Assembly: GCA_036351055.1 (NCBI GenBank)
Contig: JAZBOH010000147.1
Location: forward strand, 3,149-67,148
From: JABDPF01 sp036351055
GTDB lineage: Bacteria; Pseudomonadota; Gammaproteobacteria; Xanthomonadales; SZUA-36
Reading direction: 5' to 3'
DNA length: 64,000 nt
In this document: positions 61,699-64,000 of the stretch, piece after piece
Layout of the letters: each line of letters starts with the position of its first letter
Position numbering within the stretch: position 1 is the stretch's first letter
Program-made: the position numbers and the translations under genes
The notes under the pieces: model-generated
Seen by the model: the letters and a program-made list of their open reading frames with translations, nothing else
Told to the model about the DNA's origin: nothing
Databases searched by the model: none

Positions 61699-64000
61699 TC
61701 AGAACTGCCAGCGGAAGCCGGCGTTGATGTAATAAGTCGACAACAGGTCCCGCCCGAAGTCACCATCGACCATCAGGTAGGCGCTCTTGTTGTTCTTCAG
61801 GATCAGTCCGAAGCCCAGGCCCGCACGGACGAAAGTCTCTTCGAAATCATCCGTCTCGAGCGCAAAGCGGGCATCGTTGAAGTCACCGATGAACTGCCCG
61901 GTGACCAGGGTGCCGCCGTCCTTCAGCTCGGACACCACGTCGACATAACCCTGCGGAATGAACACACCCCAGCTGGCGCTGACCGCCTTGGTAAACGCAA
62001 AGCCGATCGCGGCTTGCAGGGACTCGTAGTTCTGGTCGTCGATATGCACGGCCCAGCCGCTGCTGGCGAATGGCTGCGGCATGTTCGAACTGAGCAAGAA
62101 CTCGTCGTAGTCGTTGACGTCAACGTCCACGTAGCTCACGCTCAGGGCCGGCCCGAAAGTCCAGCCCTTCTTGTTGAAGTCCCAGCCGCCGCTCAAGGAG
62201 GCACTGAACTGGCTGCCGTCGTATTCGGCGCCCAGGGTCTGGTCCACGTCAAAGACAAAGTCGGGCAGGAATTCAGTGCCGGTCTCAGGGCGCTCGATCG
62301 TGTAACGGACATTACGCTGGTGGTCGTAGTCGTTGCTGCCATAGCCCAGCGAGCCGCCCATGTAGAAGCGGTCCGACTTGAACCAGGTGCCGTACAGCGA
62401 GACCGAGTAACCCTTGGAATCGAGGTCACCCTCATCCTGTCCGAGTTTTGCATCGGTGTTGGCGTAACCCACCGCGACACCCGCGACAATCTCGTCGGTG
62501 AAACGGTAGTCCAGCCCGAAGGTGATACCCGCCGTGTCGAAATCGTACTCGACCTGGTTGGTGGTCGGGTCTTTCTCACCGAATACCACGCGACCTGAGA
62601 TCCATGCGCCCCAACGCCCAAAGTCGTCCAGGATGTTGCTGTCGTCCTGGTTGGCGTTGTTGTGCATGAAGTCCGGGTTGTTCTGGTCGAACGCCGTGAT
62701 AAAGCTCTTCATCAGGTCACCGCTCATGGCGAACTCGCCGTAGTTCATGCTGAAACCGGAGGCGCTGAAACCGGCGCCACCACCGCCTCGCAGGGTACCC
62801 AGGCGGCCGTCAACGGCCGTGACCTGCACGTTGGTGGTCTGCATGCCGCTGGAGCGAACCGCCGCGACGTCATCCGGGGTTGTCTGCTTGATGGCCTCGG
62901 ATACGGGGTTGCCGTCGGCCGCCGAGTACACCAGGGCCGTGCAAAGACCCTGGAAGTCAACCGCGTTACCGCCCAGGGGACAGGTATCGAGGATCACGCT
63001 GACGATGTCCTGCTGGTTCGGCGGCAGCATGCCGTCGGTGATGCCACCGACGATGTCATCACCTATGTCGGAAACGATTTCCAGGCTGGCCGTCTGGTCA
63101 TCCATGTCCAGGCCACTCAGAAGCAACTCAACGGTTTCATTTTTGCCGGTAACGGTGTCCACGTTTTCAAACACGGTGATTTCGACCATCTTGTCTTCCG
63201 TATCACCCGCCGCCCAGGAAACATCCACGTTGGACAGAGGCGTGTAATCCTCACCGGCCGTTGCCGTTGTGCCCTCGGCGTTGTCGGCCGTCGAAACCTG
63301 CACGCTCAGCGCGACATCGGGGTTACCCAGCCGTTGCACGAAAATTTGGGCCACGCCCTCCTCCTCTTCGACCGTGTAAACAGACTGGGTGAATTGTGCG
63401 CTGGCCGGCTCTGGCGGCAGGGTCGTGTCGGTATTGACCACCGAGACGTCGGCCGGGTCGATTCCGGCGTAATTGACATCGTTGCTGACCGCCGGCTTGA
63501 CCATCACGGTGTAAGCCTGGTCGCCGTCTTCCTCGTCGTCGGGCTGGCCGGTGACGGTCACCGTCTGCGGCGTGTTCCAATTGAACGTGTTGAATTCCAG
63601 CGCCATCGGGTTGATCGTGCCCTCGGTGGTATCGGAACTTTCCATCCCGATGCTGACCGGGTCTGTCGGCGGACTCTGCAATACGACGGTGAATTGCGCC
63701 GTGGCGCCGTCCTCGTCGGTCACCAGGCCACTGGTCGGGTTGACCGCGATGCCGCCGGTAAACGGTGGCTCCTCGATATCATCGTCGGCGATATTGACGA
63801 CGGCCTGGCCCGCACTGCCGGTCGCAAAAATATATCCCTGGCCCGGCATGACCGTGACCTGGACCGTTTCGTTCTGCTCGATCTCTTCATCGTCGACCGG
63901 TATCACCAGCAGTTCATGCTCGACCGAACCCGCCGGCACAAAGACCGGGTTATCCAGGGACTCGTAGTCATCCCCGGCAAGGGCTGTTCCGCCGATCTGC
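61699..64000 (-). CDS. Calx-beta autotransporter, C-terminal part (5' end outside window)
   Basis: The frame is open from the right edge of the window to 61699, giving 766 visible residues. The N-terminal visible half consists of Calx-beta modules (DDEEIEQNETVQVTV, ATAGEDYTPLSNVDVSW with acidic calcium-type loops). A linker with a cysteine pair (CPLGGNAVDFQGLC) follows, and then an autotransporter beta-barrel of about 280 residues (DFGRWGAWISGRVVFGEKD onward) ending STYYINAGFRWQF with a terminal Phe. It is probably a type Va secreted surface adhesin. Size and signal peptide lie outside the window. It converges with the kinase. Confidence 0.88.
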   Translation of the reverse strand, partial: QIGGTALAGDDYESLDNPVFVPAGSVEHELLVIPVDDEEIEQNETVQVTVMPGQGYIFATGSAGQAVVNIADDDIEEPPFTGGIAVNPTSGLVTDEDGATAQFTVVLQSPPTDPVSIGMESSDTTEGTINPMALEFNTFNWNTPQTVTVTGQPDDEEDGDQAYTVMVKPAVSNDVNYAGIDPADVSVVNTDTTLPPEPASAQFTQSVYTVEEEEGVAQIFVQRLGNPDVALSVQVSTADNAEGTTATAGEDYTPLSNVDVSWAAGDTEDKMVEITVFENVDTVTGKNETVELLLSGLDMDDQTASLEIVSDIGDDIVGGITDGMLPPNQQDIVSVILDTCPLGGNAVDFQGLCTALVYSAADGNPVSEAIKQTTPDDVAAVRSSGMQTTNVQVTAVDGRLGTLRGGGGAGFSASGFSMNYGEFAMSGDLMKSFITAFDQNNPDFMHNNANQDDSNILDDFGRWGAWISGRVVFGEKDPTTNQVEYDFDTAGITFGLDYRFTDEIVAGVAVGYANTDAKLGQDEGDLDSKGYSVSLYGTWFKSDRFYMGGSLGYGSNDYDHQRNVRYTIERPETGTEFLPDFVFDVDQTLGAEYDGSQFSASLSGGWDFNKKGWTFGPALSVSYVDVDVNDYDEFLLSSNMPQPFASSGWAVHIDDQNYESLQAAIGFAFTKAVSASWGVFIPQGYVDVVSELKDGGTLVTGQFIGDFNDARFALETDDFEETFVRAGLGFGLILKNNKSAYLMVDGDFGRDLLSTYYINAGFRWQF

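Overview
The window is about 64 kb of gammaproteobacterial chromosome. The base composition is moderately GC-rich, genes are densely packed and mostly housekeeping, and no insertion sequence, prophage or CRISPR array was seen. The order pdxJ-recO-era-rnc-lepB-lepA followed by mucD-rseC-mucB-mucA-algU, and the order thrS-infC-rpmI-rplT-pheS-pheT-ihfA-merR-tRNA-Pro, are arrangements typical of Pseudomonas, Xanthomonadales and related groups. The genus cannot be fixed from the sequence alone; an environmental gammaproteobacterium is the safest reading.

Layout. 1-10.8 kb: the end of a phosphorelay protein, then a long minus-strand block with vitamin B6 synthesis, recombination, ribosome maturation, signal peptidase, LepA and the sigma-E envelope-stress module. 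11-17 kb: an ALDH7-type dehydrogenase, pyrD, murB, glutaryl-CoA dehydrogenase and a 5'-nucleotidase. 16.9-22.1 kb: a tightly overlapping five-gene operon (LolA-like periplasmic protein, two FtsX/LolC-type permeases, a LolD-type ATPase and an outer-membrane barrel). This is the best candidate for an uncharacterised system. 22-30 kb: peptide transporter, nnr-tsaE-amiC, queG, and a class III aminotransferase. 30-34 kb: a class D beta-lactamase, a small membrane protein, a WYL regulator, palindromic repeats and gltX with an unusual leader. 34.5-44.3 kb: mltF, dnaQ-rnhA-methyltransferase-gloB, mltD with an M23 peptidase, folE2, psiE and cbpM-cbpA. 44.5-52.2 kb: tRNA-Pro and the thrS-to-merR translation operon. 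52.5-64 kb: an MFS transporter, tRNA-Val, dnaE, a lytic transglycosylase, glsB, msrA-tesB, a membrane Ser/Thr kinase, and the C-terminal part of a Calx-beta autotransporter that runs off the end.

Common threads. Envelope maintenance dominates: the sigma-E module, five peptidoglycan hydrolases, signal peptidase, the Lol-like operon and the autotransporter. Translation genes form the second theme. In several places (lepA, gcdH, gltX, thrS, and more weakly cbpA) a well-formed intrinsic terminator lies only about 15-50 bases upstream of the start codon. That leaves little or no room for a promoter downstream of it, so these genes may be read through or controlled by attenuation. Non-coding DNA carries two palindrome families: one with a GGATACATTTTT core whose outer stem bases change in compensating pairs, and one of the GGAGCGGCTTTAGCCGC REP type. 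tRNA-Pro is flanked by partial copies of itself.
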